Positions 16,616 to 25,354 of a stretch of 64,000 nucleotides of DNA are shown here, piece by piece. Below the pieces are notes generated by a model that was not told the origin of the DNA, searched no databases, and saw only the letters and a program-made list of their open reading frames with translations. Position numbers and translations under genes: made by a program. The DNA lies in assembly GCF_013839515.1 (NCBI RefSeq), contig NZ_JACDNQ010000004.1, positions 1 to 64,000 of the forward strand, read 5' to 3'. Numbering within the stretch: the first letter of the stretch is position 1; the number at the start of each line of letters is the position of its first letter. This stretch comes from Natronomonas salinimetallica (GTDB lineage Archaea; Halobacteriota; Halobacteria; Halobacteriales; Haloarculaceae).

Positions 16616-16883
16616 GCGACGAACGGATCTGTTTCAACGATTCGTCGATGAATTTTTGAGAAATGCGGTAGATCGTTCTCGCGTGTTTGAGACCGTATGG
16701 CCCCGGCTCCGGACGATCGGCCGACTTGGGATATTCGTCGGTGCGCTCGCCGTCGTCGTGATGATGGTTGCTCAAATACTCGACGTTCTTTTTGTCGCCT
16801 CAATCGATGTGCGATTTATTCAGGGGGAGCTGCTCGTCATCTTCGCAGCGCTGGGTGTGATGTTACTGGCGACGAAGGTCTGA
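16608..16883 (+). CDS. Small two-span membrane protein
   Basis: A 91-residue protein with a charged N-terminus (RRTDLFQRFVDEFLRNAVDR) and two membrane helices (about 38-60 and 70-90), ending LLATKV. The TTG at 16608 overlaps the AbrB-like gene; no ATG is available near the N-terminus, so the exact start is unsure. The pair AbrB-like plus two-span membrane protein recurs in haloarchaeal mobile elements, by recollection. A short hairpin with arms CGAAGG/CCTTCG spans its stop codon and may end transcription. Confidence 0.5.
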   Translation: MTERRTDLFQRFVDEFLRNAVDRSRVFETVWPRLRTIGRLGIFVGALAVVVMMVAQILDVLFVASIDVRFIQGELLVIFAALGVMLLATKV

Positions 16884-17145
16884 CCTTCGTTTCGACTGTT
16901 TCGGGTGGAACAAGTGCGGTAGTTTTTCCTGCGAAGGCCGGAGGCCTGAGCAGGTCTTTGTCCCGTTAGGGACACTCCCGTAGGCCCTCCTGCCCGGAAA
17001 GCGAAATCGGGGCGGCGAGCCAGCGGCGGTCGCGACCGCGACCGCGCGCTCGAAGCCGGCGATCGACGCGACGCCCCGGCTGGCGCGCGGAGCCACTTAT
17101 AAAGAAACAGGTCGCAGGATAGTGATGCCTCTCGCCAGGGCCGCG
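16884..17145. other. Non-coding, hairpin-rich convergent gap
   Basis: This 262-base gap lies between two convergent transcripts and holds several short inverted repeats, including GTCCC-GTTA-GGGAC near 16968 and a CG-rich CGCGACCGCGACCGCGCGC tract near 17032-17050. Terminators are the simplest reading; a replication origin of the element is possible but unsupported by iterons. Confidence 0.4.
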
Positions 17146-19044
17146 TCAGTGGAGGGCGTCGACCTCGAGCTTCCCGAGCAGCCTCGTGCGACCGCCCTGA
17201 TTAACGCCAACCACGTCGCCGACGTCGACGCGCTCGCCGTCACGGTCGTAGTAGGAGACCTCAGCGCTCGCGAAGCGACCGACATCGATCTGCTCGGTCA
17301 GATCGGCAGCGTTGTAGCCGGCCCGCAGGACCTCCAGAAGCTCTCGCTGCGTGAGGTTCCCGCCAGCGATCGCGAGCTGGAGCTGGTCGGAGTGTCGATA
17401 TCCCGACTCGGAGATCTTCACGCCCCAGCGCTGCACCCACTGCCCGAGCGCTGAGTCCTCGTCGACGGTCGTGGATCCGGAGGCGAGTCGATCCATCCCG
17501 CGATGCAGCTGGTCGAGGCGATCGTCGAGCGCGCCGAGCAGCTCCTGGAGACGCTCGCGAACGATGTCGTCCGCCACCTGGATCCCGCTGAACTTCGAGA
17601 ACAGCCGCTCGAACTTTCGGACGCACCGTGACGCTGTGCTCGAGGAGACGTCCGCGTCCTCGGCGAGCTCCTGGAGCGTCTCGAACGCCCCGCCGTCCGC
17701 CGCGGCCTCGAGGACATCCTTCTCGCCATCGGTCGGCTGTTTCTCGACGATCTCCCGCGTCACGGTATCGCGCTCGGCGTCGACGACGTCCTCGACAGGA
17801 TCGGGGACGAAGTCCATCGCGTCAGCAGCGGCCTGGCTGAGCCGCTGCTCGGCGTCGAAGTGGTCGTCGGAGACGAAGACCGGATGGCCGGACGTCCGCG
17901 GCATCTCCGCCCACTCGAGGGCGTTGAGCAGGTACTCCTCGAGACGCCGCTGCAGCGTCTCGTAGCCGAACTTCTGGACGGCCTCGCCCTCGGCGTCGTC
18001 GGCGTGCTCGTCGAACCAGGGGAGATGGTCGCCGAACGGCGTGTACTCGCGGTTGTACTGGACTTCGATCTTCGGATGATCGGTGGCCGTCGACGTGTTC
18101 CCGGCCTCGCAGGGGTTCTTCGTCAGGTAGCTCTTCAGGAGCTTCCCGACGGAGTGCTCGCGATACAGGTGGTTCAACTGCGTCGGATCGAGCGCGACCG
18201 CGTGGCGCTTCCCAAAGGCATCCTGGTTGTCCCATTTCAGTTCGCCGCGGCCCTCACGCTGCCGCTCGAACTGCGAGAGCCGGTCGAAGATGCCGCCGGG
18301 ACCGATCACCTGCTCGTTGACGACGTCGCGCTGACAGCGGACGTAGACGCCCATGCCGAGCGTCCGGCTCCAGGGATGGACCGCGTCGCGATCGAAGTAC
18401 TGCGAGTTGACGCCGATCTCGCCGGCAAGGGCCTGCAGGATATCGACGATCTCGTCGGGCTCGACGTTCGACGCCTGGATCTCGACGCGGACGCCCTCGG
18501 GCAGCGTTTCGGGGAGCGACTGGATCCGCTCGCCGGTCTCGGAGTGCTCGGCGTTCGGCAGCGACGGGCGGAACTGGAAGTTGATCCGGCGGTTTCGCTT
18601 CGGATCACTCGTGTCGAAGACGGGGATCTGATACTCGAGGAAGTTCTCGCCGCTGTCCTGCTCGCGAGTCGCAATCGCGCCGTCCCAGTAGCGGATGGTC
18701 GACTTCTTGTACTCGTCGTCGTCCTCGGGACCGTGATCGATCGCCCAGGTTGTGTCGTCGACGTCGACCTCGGCCTCGAGGTCGGGTTCGAACGCGGAGA
18801 CGATCGCGAAGTACGGCCGCATCCCGTCGACGTCGGGCTCCGACTCGAAGGGAGCGAAGAGGATCTTCCCGCTGAACTCGTGGATCTGCGGCTTGATCAC
18901 GTCGACGAGGATCGTCGAGTCGTCCTCGTCATCGGGATCGTACGGCTCGATGTCTTTCTCTTCGCTCTCGTCGTCGCTCTCGAAACGGCGGGCGGGTTCG
19001 GCGGCTTCGAGGGCAGCGAACTCCTCGTCGACGGCCTCAGTCAT
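17146..19044 (-). CDS. Large winged-helix protein, DUF7845-like, probable replication or maintenance protein
   Basis: A 632-residue acidic soluble protein. A beta-rich N-terminal two-thirds contains RINFQFRPSL and WDNQDAFGKRHAVAL; a helix-turn-helix follows (ETLQELAEDADVSSSTASRC, roughly residues 455-475), then a helical region and a small C-terminal beta barrel (VSYYDRDGERVDVGDVVGVN). Haloarchaeal plasmids and betapleolipovirus-like elements encode large winged-helix proteins of this kind (DUF7845 by recollection). No rolling-circle, primase or helicase motif is seen. The ATG at 19044 overlaps the upstream gene by 8 nt and is chosen over a start 30 codons upstream. It is the largest cytoplasmic protein of the element, so a replication role is plausible inference. 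Confidence 0.6.
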   Translation of the reverse strand: MTEAVDEEFAALEAAEPARRFESDDESEEKDIEPYDPDDEDDSTILVDVIKPQIHEFSGKILFAPFESEPDVDGMRPYFAIVSAFEPDLEAEVDVDDTTWAIDHGPEDDDEYKKSTIRYWDGAIATREQDSGENFLEYQIPVFDTSDPKRNRRINFQFRPSLPNAEHSETGERIQSLPETLPEGVRVEIQASNVEPDEIVDILQALAGEIGVNSQYFDRDAVHPWSRTLGMGVYVRCQRDVVNEQVIGPGGIFDRLSQFERQREGRGELKWDNQDAFGKRHAVALDPTQLNHLYREHSVGKLLKSYLTKNPCEAGNTSTATDHPKIEVQYNREYTPFGDHLPWFDEHADDAEGEAVQKFGYETLQRRLEEYLLNALEWAEMPRTSGHPVFVSDDHFDAEQRLSQAAADAMDFVPDPVEDVVDAERDTVTREIVEKQPTDGEKDVLEAAADGGAFETLQELAEDADVSSSTASRCVRKFERLFSKFSGIQVADDIVRERLQELLGALDDRLDQLHRGMDRLASGSTTVDEDSALGQWVQRWGVKISESGYRHSDQLQLAIAGGNLTQRELLEVLRAGYNAADLTEQIDVGRFASAEVSYYDRDGERVDVGDVVGVNQGGRTRLLGKLEVDALH

Positions 19045-19423
19045 CGGCCTGTCCCGTCTGGAGTTCTCTCCGAGGCGTCGGGACCCACCGAACAGTGTCG
19101 TCAGCGAAGACGAGACGGACGCCGATCCAGCCATCCTGGAGGTTCGAGGCGTCCCGTCCCTGGCACTCGACGGGGATGACGACGTCGTACTCGTGACGGG
19201 TACAGAGCCAGCCGTACGTGAGCAGTTCGTCGATCTGCTCGCCGAGTTCGCGGTTGTCGAGATCGGGATCCCGGATGCGGGGGGTACCTTTCGACCCAGT
19301 GACGGCCTGTCCGCACTCGGGACAGATCACGGAGCCGTCGGGGTTTCGAGCCGGCGCTCGGACGACCGGGGCCGGCATGACGTCGAACCGACCGAGACCT
19401 GACCGCTGCTCTCGGCGGCTCAT
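19037..19423 (-). CDS. Small zinc-ribbon-like protein
   Basis: A 128-residue protein with VICPECGQAV (about 33-42) and a second possible ligand pair in WLCTRHEYD (about 73-81), suggesting one treble-clef or ribbon-type zinc site. The rest is acidic and soluble. A strong Shine-Dalgarno (GGAGGAG) sits just before the ATG at 19423, unusual in a genome where many genes look leaderless, and a TATA-like box lies near 19483-19492. It is the gene nearest the tRNA-Arg gene and heads the operon with the winged-helix gene. Function unknown. Confidence 0.6.
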   Translation of the reverse strand: MSRREQRSGLGRFDVMPAPVVRAPARNPDGSVICPECGQAVTGSKGTPRIRDPDLDNRELGEQIDELLTYGWLCTRHEYDVVIPVECQGRDASNLQDGWIGVRLVFADDTVRWVPTPRRELQTGQADD

Positions 19424-19594
19424 GTGCTCCTCCGGTTTGTGAACGAAACCGCAAGAGGGCGGATACCCGCGTTAGGGGACGGGTTTATATCGGGATTTGG
19501 CTGCCTTCCCGGATCAACCGATTCGTCCGAATTAGCGGCTTTCGAAGCCTCTATTCGGTGATTCGGTTTAGCGCAAAAGCGGGTGGTTTGTGAG

Positions 19595-19669
19595 TGGGCG
19601 CTGCAGGATTTGAACCCGCGGCAACTTGGTCCGAAGCCAAGCACTCTGTCCAAACTGAGCTAAGCGCCC
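19595..19669 (-). tRNA. tRNA-Arg (anticodon UCG)
   Basis: The minus strand folds as a 75-nt cloverleaf: acceptor arms GGGCGCU/AGCGCCC, anticodon stem CUUGG/CCAAG with loop CUUCGGA (anticodon UCG, reading CGA), T loop GGUUCAAAUCC. No CCA is encoded; discriminator A at 19595. The 3' end faces the provirus-like element, the usual side for tyrosine-recombinase integration, but I found no second copy of the 3' half inside the window. Confidence 0.93.
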
Positions 19670-19737
19670 GTATCGCAACAGTATCCACTACCGCCGTTTA
19701 AGTCCCGCGATTTTCTCTTTGGACTCCGACCCACGGC

Positions 19738-19747
19738 GTTTATACTG
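19738..19747 (+). promoter_or_regulatory. TATA box of the DGGGP synthase gene
   Basis: GTTTATACTG is centred about 26 nt upstream of the ATG at 19768, implying a leaderless transcript. Confidence 0.55.
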
Positions 19748-19767
19748 AAGGGAGAGAACCGCGGCAT

Positions 19768-20598
19768 ATGGAGCAGGTTCGTGGGGCGATCGAGCTAATG
19801 CGACCGGGGAACGCGGTCGCAGCCGGCGTGTTGACGTTTATCGGATCGTTCGTCGCAGGAGGGTTAGGTACACCGGCGTCGGCCCTCTTCGCCGTCCTCG
19901 CAACGGTCCTCGCGACCGGCGGCGGGAACGCGATCAACGACTATTTCGATCGGGGGATCGACGCGATCAACCAGCCGGATCGGCCGATCCCTCGCGGTGC
20001 TGTCTCCCCTCGCGCCGGGCTCTGGTTCAGTCTTGCGCTGTTCGCCGGCGCGGTCGGGCTGACGCTTTTGTTGCCGATGATCGCGATCGTCATCGCGGTC
20101 GTAAACTTCACCGCGCTGGTAGCCTACACCGAACTATTCAAAGGGCTTCCGGGGGTCGGAAACGCCCTCGTCGCGTATCTCACGGGGAGTACGTTCCTCT
20201 ACGGCGGGGCCGCTGTGGGCGGTGATCTCGCCACGGTCTCGGTTTTGTTCGTCCTCGCTGCCACCGCAACGATGGCCAGAGAGATCGTCAAGGACGTCGA
20301 GGACGTCGAGGGCGACCGCAAAGAGGGGTTGAACACCCTCCCGATCGCCGTCGGCGAACGAACCGCCCTCGCCGTCGCGGTGGCGTTCGTCGGTGTGGCA
20401 GTCCTCGTGAGCCCGGTGCCGTACCTCCGCGGAACGTTCGGTGCCGCGTATCTCGTCGTGTTAGCGCCCACGCTCGTCGGACTCGTCGCCGGGGCGTATC
20501 GATCCCTGTCGGATCCAACGACCGGACAGACGTGGCTGAAAGCCTCGATGTTTCTCGCGGCGCTCGCCTTCGTCGTCGGTCGGGCCGCGGTGGTGTGA
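19768..20598 (+). CDS. Digeranylgeranylglyceryl phosphate synthase (UbiA family)
   Basis: Membrane prenyltransferase that adds the second geranylgeranyl chain to geranylgeranylglyceryl phosphate, the second ether-bond step of archaeal lipid synthesis. The 276-residue protein has about eight membrane helices and both UbiA aspartate motifs: NDYFDRGIDAINQPDRPIP at about 57-75 and DVEDVEGDRKEG at about 177-188. Full length for the family. It marks the return to core genome to the right of the tRNA gene. The next gene (CoA-binding protein) follows by 58 nt. Confidence 0.93.
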   Translation: MEQVRGAIELMRPGNAVAAGVLTFIGSFVAGGLGTPASALFAVLATVLATGGGNAINDYFDRGIDAINQPDRPIPRGAVSPRAGLWFSLALFAGAVGLTLLLPMIAIVIAVVNFTALVAYTELFKGLPGVGNALVAYLTGSTFLYGGAAVGGDLATVSVLFVLAATATMAREIVKDVEDVEGDRKEGLNTLPIAVGERTALAVAVAFVGVAVLVSPVPYLRGTFGAAYLVVLAPTLVGLVAGAYRSLSDPTTGQTWLKASMFLAALAFVVGRAAVV

Positions 20599-20656
20599 CG
20601 CGACACGGTCCACGGCGGGTTCGGCTTTTTTATCATCCCGCCACGTAGTGTCGTCC

Positions 20657-21067
20657 ATGCCAGTCCAAGACGACAACGAACTGCGTGAGATCCTCGAACT
20701 CGAGACGATCGCCGTCGTCGGCTGTTCGGCGACGCCGCACAAACAGGCCCACACGGTCCCGAAGTTCATGCGAAAACAGGGCTATGAAATCATCCCGGTC
20801 AATCCCTACGCCGACGAGATCTTCGGCGTCGAGCCCTACGATTCGCTCTCGGAGGTCGAAGAGGACATAGACATCGTCGACGTCTTCCGGCCGAGCGAGG
20901 AGGTGTCCGAGATCGCCGACGAGGCGATCGAACGCGACGACGTCGACGTCGTCTGGACCCAACTCGGCATCACCGATCCGGAGGCCGGCGAGCGGATCGA
21001 GGCGGCCGACAAACGCTACGTCGAGGACCGGTGTCTCAAAGTCGAGTACCGGCGGCTGATGGGGTGA
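20657..21067 (+). CDS. CoA-binding protein (YccU-like)
   Basis: A 136-residue single-domain Rossmann protein of the CoA-binding family: AVVGCSATPHKQAHTVPKFM is the glycine-rich nucleotide loop region, followed by GYEIIPVNPYADEIFG, typical of the family. Cytosolic; exact role unknown even in studied relatives. ATG at 20657 preferred; GTG three codons upstream is also possible. Full length. Confidence 0.85.
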   Translation: MPVQDDNELREILELETIAVVGCSATPHKQAHTVPKFMRKQGYEIIPVNPYADEIFGVEPYDSLSEVEEDIDIVDVFRPSEEVSEIADEAIERDDVDVVWTQLGITDPEAGERIEAADKRYVEDRCLKVEYRRLMG

Positions 21068-21089
21068 GAGACGGAGTGGGGGAGACCGC

Positions 21090-21139
21090 TCGGCACCCCT
21101 CGGTTTCGGTTCGGCACCCCTCGGTTTCGGTTCGGCACC
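21090..21139. repeat. 21-bp tandem repeat, 2.4 copies
   Basis: The unit TCGGCACCCCTCGGTTTCGG plus one T repeats at 21090 and 21111 with a partial third copy, between the CoA-binding gene and the convergent DUF5798-like gene. Confidence 0.7.
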
Positions 21140-21169
21140 CGCCCGCTTCGAAAGCGCCTCCGTCCCCGT

Positions 21170-21526
21170 TCACTCGCGATGGTCGGTCCCGTCTCCGTCT
21201 TCGTCCGCTTCCGCGTCCGGAATCACGTCCACGTTCCCCCCGCCGTCGACGAGCTCCTCACCGTCTTGGTTCGGCGTCTCGGCCTCCTCGATCGCGACCT
21301 CGGTGAGGAGTTCGTCGACGTCGATACCCTCCTTTTCGGCGAGCGCCTCCAGTATCGCGGCCTGGCCGTCCATCCTGTGTTCGAGGGCGGCGACACGCCG
21401 GTTCGTCTCCGTGACGGTTTCGCGCATCTCGAGGGTCTGCTCGCGGAGCTCGTTGATCCGGCTGTACAGCTCTTCGCCCATGTCAGCGACCTTCTGAAGC
21501 TTTCTGGTCGCGCCTCCGAGTCCCAT
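21170..21526 (-). CDS. Coiled-coil haloarchaeal protein, DUF5798-like
   Basis: A 118-residue protein opening MGLGGATRKLQKVADMGEEL, with a coiled coil from about 10 to 65 and an acidic disordered tail. The start and layout match a conserved haloarchaeal family (DUF5798 by recollection). Function unknown. Divergent from the sensor kinase gene. Confidence 0.75.
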   Translation of the reverse strand: MGLGGATRKLQKVADMGEELYSRINELREQTLEMRETVTETNRRVAALEHRMDGQAAILEALAEKEGIDVDELLTEVAIEEAETPNQDGEELVDGGGNVDVIPDAEADEDGDGTDHRE

Positions 21527-21635
21527 ACCGTCTGGTTCGGGAGGGCCGGTTGTGTGCCTTGCGGTCGGACGGGACGCTGTATCCTCGACGTTCGATGGTC
21601 GTGTTTAATAACAGTTGGTGACGAACGGCTGGGTG

Positions 21636-22658
21636 ATGGACGACACGGACCACACCGACCTCGAATCGGCGCTACTGTCGGAGATGGTCGAAACAGTCGG
21701 TGTCGGCGTTGCGATCTACGGCGAGAGCGGGCGGTATCGCTACGTGAACGAGGCATACGCGGATATCCTCGGAACGGACCGGTCGTCCCTTCTCGGTATG
21801 GCGATCTGGGAGGTCATTCCGGCGTTCGAGCGCGATCGCTTCGAGGACTACTGGGACTCCTTCGAGGAGGGCGAGACACGCGTCGCCGACACCGAACACA
21901 TCGCCGACGGCGTCCTGACGCCGGTGAGTACGCTCACCACGCGTCGGCGGATCGGCGGGCGGCCGTACAACTTCGGGACGATCCGCGACCGAACCGAGCG
22001 ACAGCGTCGCGAGCGAGAACTGAGGGAGAAAAACGAGCGACTGGAGGCGTTCGCGGGGACCGTCTCCCACGACCTCCGGAACCCTTTGAACGTCGCAAAG
22101 GGCTATCTCGACTTACTCCGGAGCGACGTCGACCACGACGCGGTCGAGCCGATCGGGCGGGCGCTCGGGCGCATGGAGGTCCTCATCGACGACCTGTTGA
22201 CGCTGGCCCGCGAGGGGCGTTCGGTAAGCGATACCGAATCGGTATCGCTCTCGGCTGTCGTAGACGATGCCTGGCGGCAGATCCAAACGCGGGAGGCCGT
22301 CCTCGAGGGGGAGTGCGACGGGTCGCTCCTCGCCGATCGGGGGCGACTCCAACAGTTGTTGGAGAACCTCTTTCGGAACACCGTCGAACACGCCGACGCT
22401 CCGGCGACCGTCCGGGTCGGCTTCCTCGGAGACGGCGAGGGCTTTTTCGTCGCCGACGACGGCCCCGGCATCCCCGAACCGGAGCGCGATCAGGTCTTCG
22501 AGCCGACCTACTCGACGGACGAGGGGGGAACCGGATTCGGGCTGGCGATCGTCGACGAGGTCGCGGCCGCCCACGGGTGGTCCGTCTCGGTGACCGACAG
22601 CGCCGACGGTGGGGCACGCTTCGAATTCAGGGGCGTCGACGTTCCCGACGATACCTAG
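21636..22658 (+). CDS. PAS-domain sensor histidine kinase
   Basis: A 340-residue cytosolic kinase: PAS domain (about 12-120), a short coiled coil, HisKA with phosphoacceptor His in VSHDLRNPLN (about residue 145), and a HATPase domain with N box LENLFRNTVEHA, G1 ADDGPGIPE and G2 GGTGFGLAIV. No membrane segment and no response regulator adjacent, the usual pattern for haloarchaeal orphan kinases. ATG at 21636 chosen; TTG/GTG starts 6-7 codons upstream are open. Confidence 0.88.
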   Translation: MDDTDHTDLESALLSEMVETVGVGVAIYGESGRYRYVNEAYADILGTDRSSLLGMAIWEVIPAFERDRFEDYWDSFEEGETRVADTEHIADGVLTPVSTLTTRRRIGGRPYNFGTIRDRTERQRRERELREKNERLEAFAGTVSHDLRNPLNVAKGYLDLLRSDVDHDAVEPIGRALGRMEVLIDDLLTLAREGRSVSDTESVSLSAVVDDAWRQIQTREAVLEGECDGSLLADRGRLQQLLENLFRNTVEHADAPATVRVGFLGDGEGFFVADDGPGIPEPERDQVFEPTYSTDEGGTGFGLAIVDEVAAAHGWSVSVTDSADGGARFEFRGVDVPDDT

Positions 22659-22705
22659 GGGCCAGCGCCGGTTCGGGGGACGAATTAGTTCGGGAGGCGG
22701 GCCGG

Positions 22706-25354
22706 TCAGTCGTCCGCGGCCGGGGGCGCTTGCGTCGGTTCGGGGGACGCGGTCGCTCCACCGTCGTCGCGCGTGGTGTTCCAACACAGATCGCCGTCGT
22801 AGTGGAATACGCCGTCGTTCCGTGTGGGATCGACGACGGTCAGCGAGAGCCAGCCGTTATCGAGCAGTTCGGCGATATCCGGGTGTGTAGAGAGGACGTC
22901 CGTCACGCGGTCTCTGGGGGTATGGACGACGGTCGAGAGGCGCAGCGGCTGGTGGTACGGCTGGCCGCCGGCGGCCATGACCGATTGGAGCGGGAGACCG
23001 GTCAGCAGGTCGCCGCCGTTGCCCTGATAGACGCCGACGTTCCCGACGGGGTTGTGGGTGACCTTCGAACCGGCCCCGTAGGCGGCGTTGTCGACGGTCG
23101 CAAAGTAATACTGGGCGTTGATCCACTGGGTGACGACCATCGGCCCCGTCAGGATGGCTTCGAGTGCCTCGCCCGTCTCGTCGGTCCGCCAGTCGTAGGA
23201 GTGGAGAAACGACCGGCCCGCGAGGTCGAGGTCGGCGGTGAGTTCGCGCGGGCCGACGACGAACCCGGCGTTGCCGGCCAGTCCCCACTCCGGGCGGGGC
23301 TCCGCCCAGTCGGCGGCGCGGCGCTCCGTCTCGCGGACGGCAGTCCGGTTCGAAACGGCGGCCGCCTCGGAGCCGGTATCGCCCTCCGACCGCATGGATT
23401 CGACGCGTTCCGCGGCCGCGTCGGCGCGGGCGGCCGCGAGGTCCGAACGGAGACGTTCGACGTCGTCCTCGTGGCTCGCCGGTACGTCCCCGGCGTACAG
23501 CGTCACCTCGTCGGTCGTCGTATTGTGTTCGCCGGCGAGAAAGACGGTATCGGCCGGGACGTCGAAGCCACGCTCACGGAGTTCATTTTTGACCGCCTCG
23601 TCGTTACAGATGTTCGCGAGGACGCGGGCGCTCGGCCCGCCGGGGTTGCCGGCACAGGCCCCACAATCGAGGCCCGAATCGAAGGGGTTGTTCGCCGTCC
23701 GGCTGGCGTGGCCGGCGAAGACGACGACGCGGGCGAACGTCTCCCAGCCCATCAAGCCGAAGGCGGTCTCGGCGTACTCGACTTTCTCCGCGAGCGTCAG
23801 CCCAAGCGGGAGGTCGCCGTCGTCGCTCGGATCGCGATCGACTGCCGGCACACGGACCTCGTGGGCATCCGGGAGACGCCCCTCGATGGCCTCGACGAGG
23901 TCGAACGCGCGAGCGGGTGAGAGCGTCCGGGCGGCCAGCGCGAGGCCGTACCCGCTGCCGGCGGCCTCGACGAAGCTGAACGCGGTCGCGGCGTTCGATT
24001 TGAGCGATTTCAGGAGCGTCGCTCCCGTCTCGAGGGCGTCGGACCAGCGGTCGTACCGGCCGTGGCGACCGCGAGGGCCGTGTGCGTACCCGCCGTCGGC
24101 GCGGCCTTTCCGCTCGTCCGCACACCCACGACCACTCGGTCCGTCCGAATGCGTACGCGGACGCTCCGTGATGCGATGTCGGGCATCGAGGATCGGCGGA
24201 CAGGCGTCGACGGCCGCGTCGGCATCGTACCCCTCATACCGCATCGGGACGCCGAAGAACCCGGCGTAGCCGTGGGTTTCGTACTCGCCCGCGGCCTCGA
24301 TGTGGCGGCGGATGATCTCCGAGCGTGTGTCGATACAGAACACGAACTGCGCGTCCGGCCGGGCGTCGCCACGCTCGGAGAGCGACGCGGACTCGTCGGC
24401 GACGGCGTCGGCCAGTCGCTCGCGATAGGTCGCCTCCCAGGCGGTCAGCCAGCCCTCCTCGAGTGGTGGCCCGCCCTCGGCGTCTACGGCGTCGGCTCCG
24501 CCCGGTCTGTCGGCACTCCCACCGCGTGTATCGGCCGTCGCCCGAGACGGATCTACGGCCGCATCGAACAGGTCGACGAGCGTCAACCGCACCGCCAGGT
24601 ACTCGACGAGCGTGATGGGATACGCCGACTGCCAGGCGGATCCCTCGGCGGCACGTCGCTTGATCAGCCCGGTCCATCCCGGCAGGGCCGTCAGGTGGTC
24701 TTCGAGGATGGACACCCAGCGGTCCTTCGGACGTCCGGAGAGGACCTGCTCGATCGCCCGGACGGGGGTTTCGGGGAGGGCCGCGATGGCCTCGCGGTTC
24801 GGGATCGCGCCGTCGTGGCGCGCCGCCGCGCGGAACGCGGCATAGAATCCCGCCTCGCGGTTCGGCATCGGCCACTCGGCTTGGCCCTGGTCGAGAAAGG
24901 CCGATAGCCACTTCGTCAACAGCGCATCGACCCGTTCGTCCGCTGTCCCGTTGCCCCCCGACGACCCGTCGTCCGCTGTCCCGTTGCCCCCCGACGACCC
25001 GTCGTCCGCTGTCCCGTTGCCCCCCGACGACCCGTCGTCTGCGGCCATGTGTGTCAAGAGCGTCTCGTGATCGTCATCGCCGTCCCGGCCGTGGTCGTCG
25101 CCTCGCTCGTCGAGTTCGGCCGCCAGGATGTCGGGATCGATCCGCCCCTCCTCGTAGGCCCGACGGAACGTCTCGGCGCTCGGATAGCCCGCGCCGCCGA
25201 AGCGGCCTTCGGCGCGGCGGACCGCCTCGTAGAACGGCCGGTCTTCGAACCCTGCGAGTGGGTTCGCCGTCACGAAGGAGTGAAGCGGCCAGACGGGAGC
25301 GACCGCGGTCGCTGCCTGTTCGATGCTGTCGTGGATTGTGGTCTCAGTACTCAT
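22706..25354 (-). CDS. dabA: Inorganic carbon transporter subunit DabA
   Basis: Peripheral zinc subunit of the DAB inorganic-carbon (bicarbonate/CO2) accumulation complex (DUF2309/UPF0753), 882 residues. The beta-carbonic-anhydrase-like ligands are visible: C and D in VFCIDTRSEIIRRH, and H and C in VFAGHASRTANNPF followed by LDCGACAGNPGG. The start overlaps dabB by 11 nt; the two form one leftward operon. Near residues 105-140 a threefold 11-residue repeat (DDGSSGGNGTA) forms a flexible insert encoded by a 33-bp DNA repeat. An active transporter in a heterotroph would feed anaplerotic carboxylation rather than CO2 fixation (inference). Confidence 0.9.
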   Translation of the reverse strand: MSTETTIHDSIEQAATAVAPVWPLHSFVTANPLAGFEDRPFYEAVRRAEGRFGGAGYPSAETFRRAYEEGRIDPDILAAELDERGDDHGRDGDDDHETLLTHMAADDGSSGGNGTADDGSSGGNGTADDGSSGGNGTADERVDALLTKWLSAFLDQGQAEWPMPNREAGFYAAFRAAARHDGAIPNREAIAALPETPVRAIEQVLSGRPKDRWVSILEDHLTALPGWTGLIKRRAAEGSAWQSAYPITLVEYLAVRLTLVDLFDAAVDPSRATADTRGGSADRPGGADAVDAEGGPPLEEGWLTAWEATYRERLADAVADESASLSERGDARPDAQFVFCIDTRSEIIRRHIEAAGEYETHGYAGFFGVPMRYEGYDADAAVDACPPILDARHRITERPRTHSDGPSGRGCADERKGRADGGYAHGPRGRHGRYDRWSDALETGATLLKSLKSNAATAFSFVEAAGSGYGLALAARTLSPARAFDLVEAIEGRLPDAHEVRVPAVDRDPSDDGDLPLGLTLAEKVEYAETAFGLMGWETFARVVVFAGHASRTANNPFDSGLDCGACAGNPGGPSARVLANICNDEAVKNELRERGFDVPADTVFLAGEHNTTTDEVTLYAGDVPASHEDDVERLRSDLAAARADAAAERVESMRSEGDTGSEAAAVSNRTAVRETERRAADWAEPRPEWGLAGNAGFVVGPRELTADLDLAGRSFLHSYDWRTDETGEALEAILTGPMVVTQWINAQYYFATVDNAAYGAGSKVTHNPVGNVGVYQGNGGDLLTGLPLQSVMAAGGQPYHQPLRLSTVVHTPRDRVTDVLSTHPDIAELLDNGWLSLTVVDPTRNDGVFHYDGDLCWNTTRDDGGATASPEPTQAPPAADD
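24938..25036. repeat. 33-bp tandem repeat, three copies, inside dabA
   Basis: Copies begin at 24938, 24971 and 25004 and are almost identical. They keep the reading frame and encode three DDGSSGGNGTA units, so copy number could change without breaking the gene. Confidence 0.85.

Noticed and set aside
17122..17454. Plus-strand 110-codon ORF behind a TATA-like CTTATAAAG
   Set aside because: Antisense of the winged-helix protein's C-terminus, which has good structure-like sequence.
21179..23920. 913-codon plus-strand open frame
   Set aside because: Runs antisense through dabA and out of frame through the sensor kinase; no domain is recognisable.
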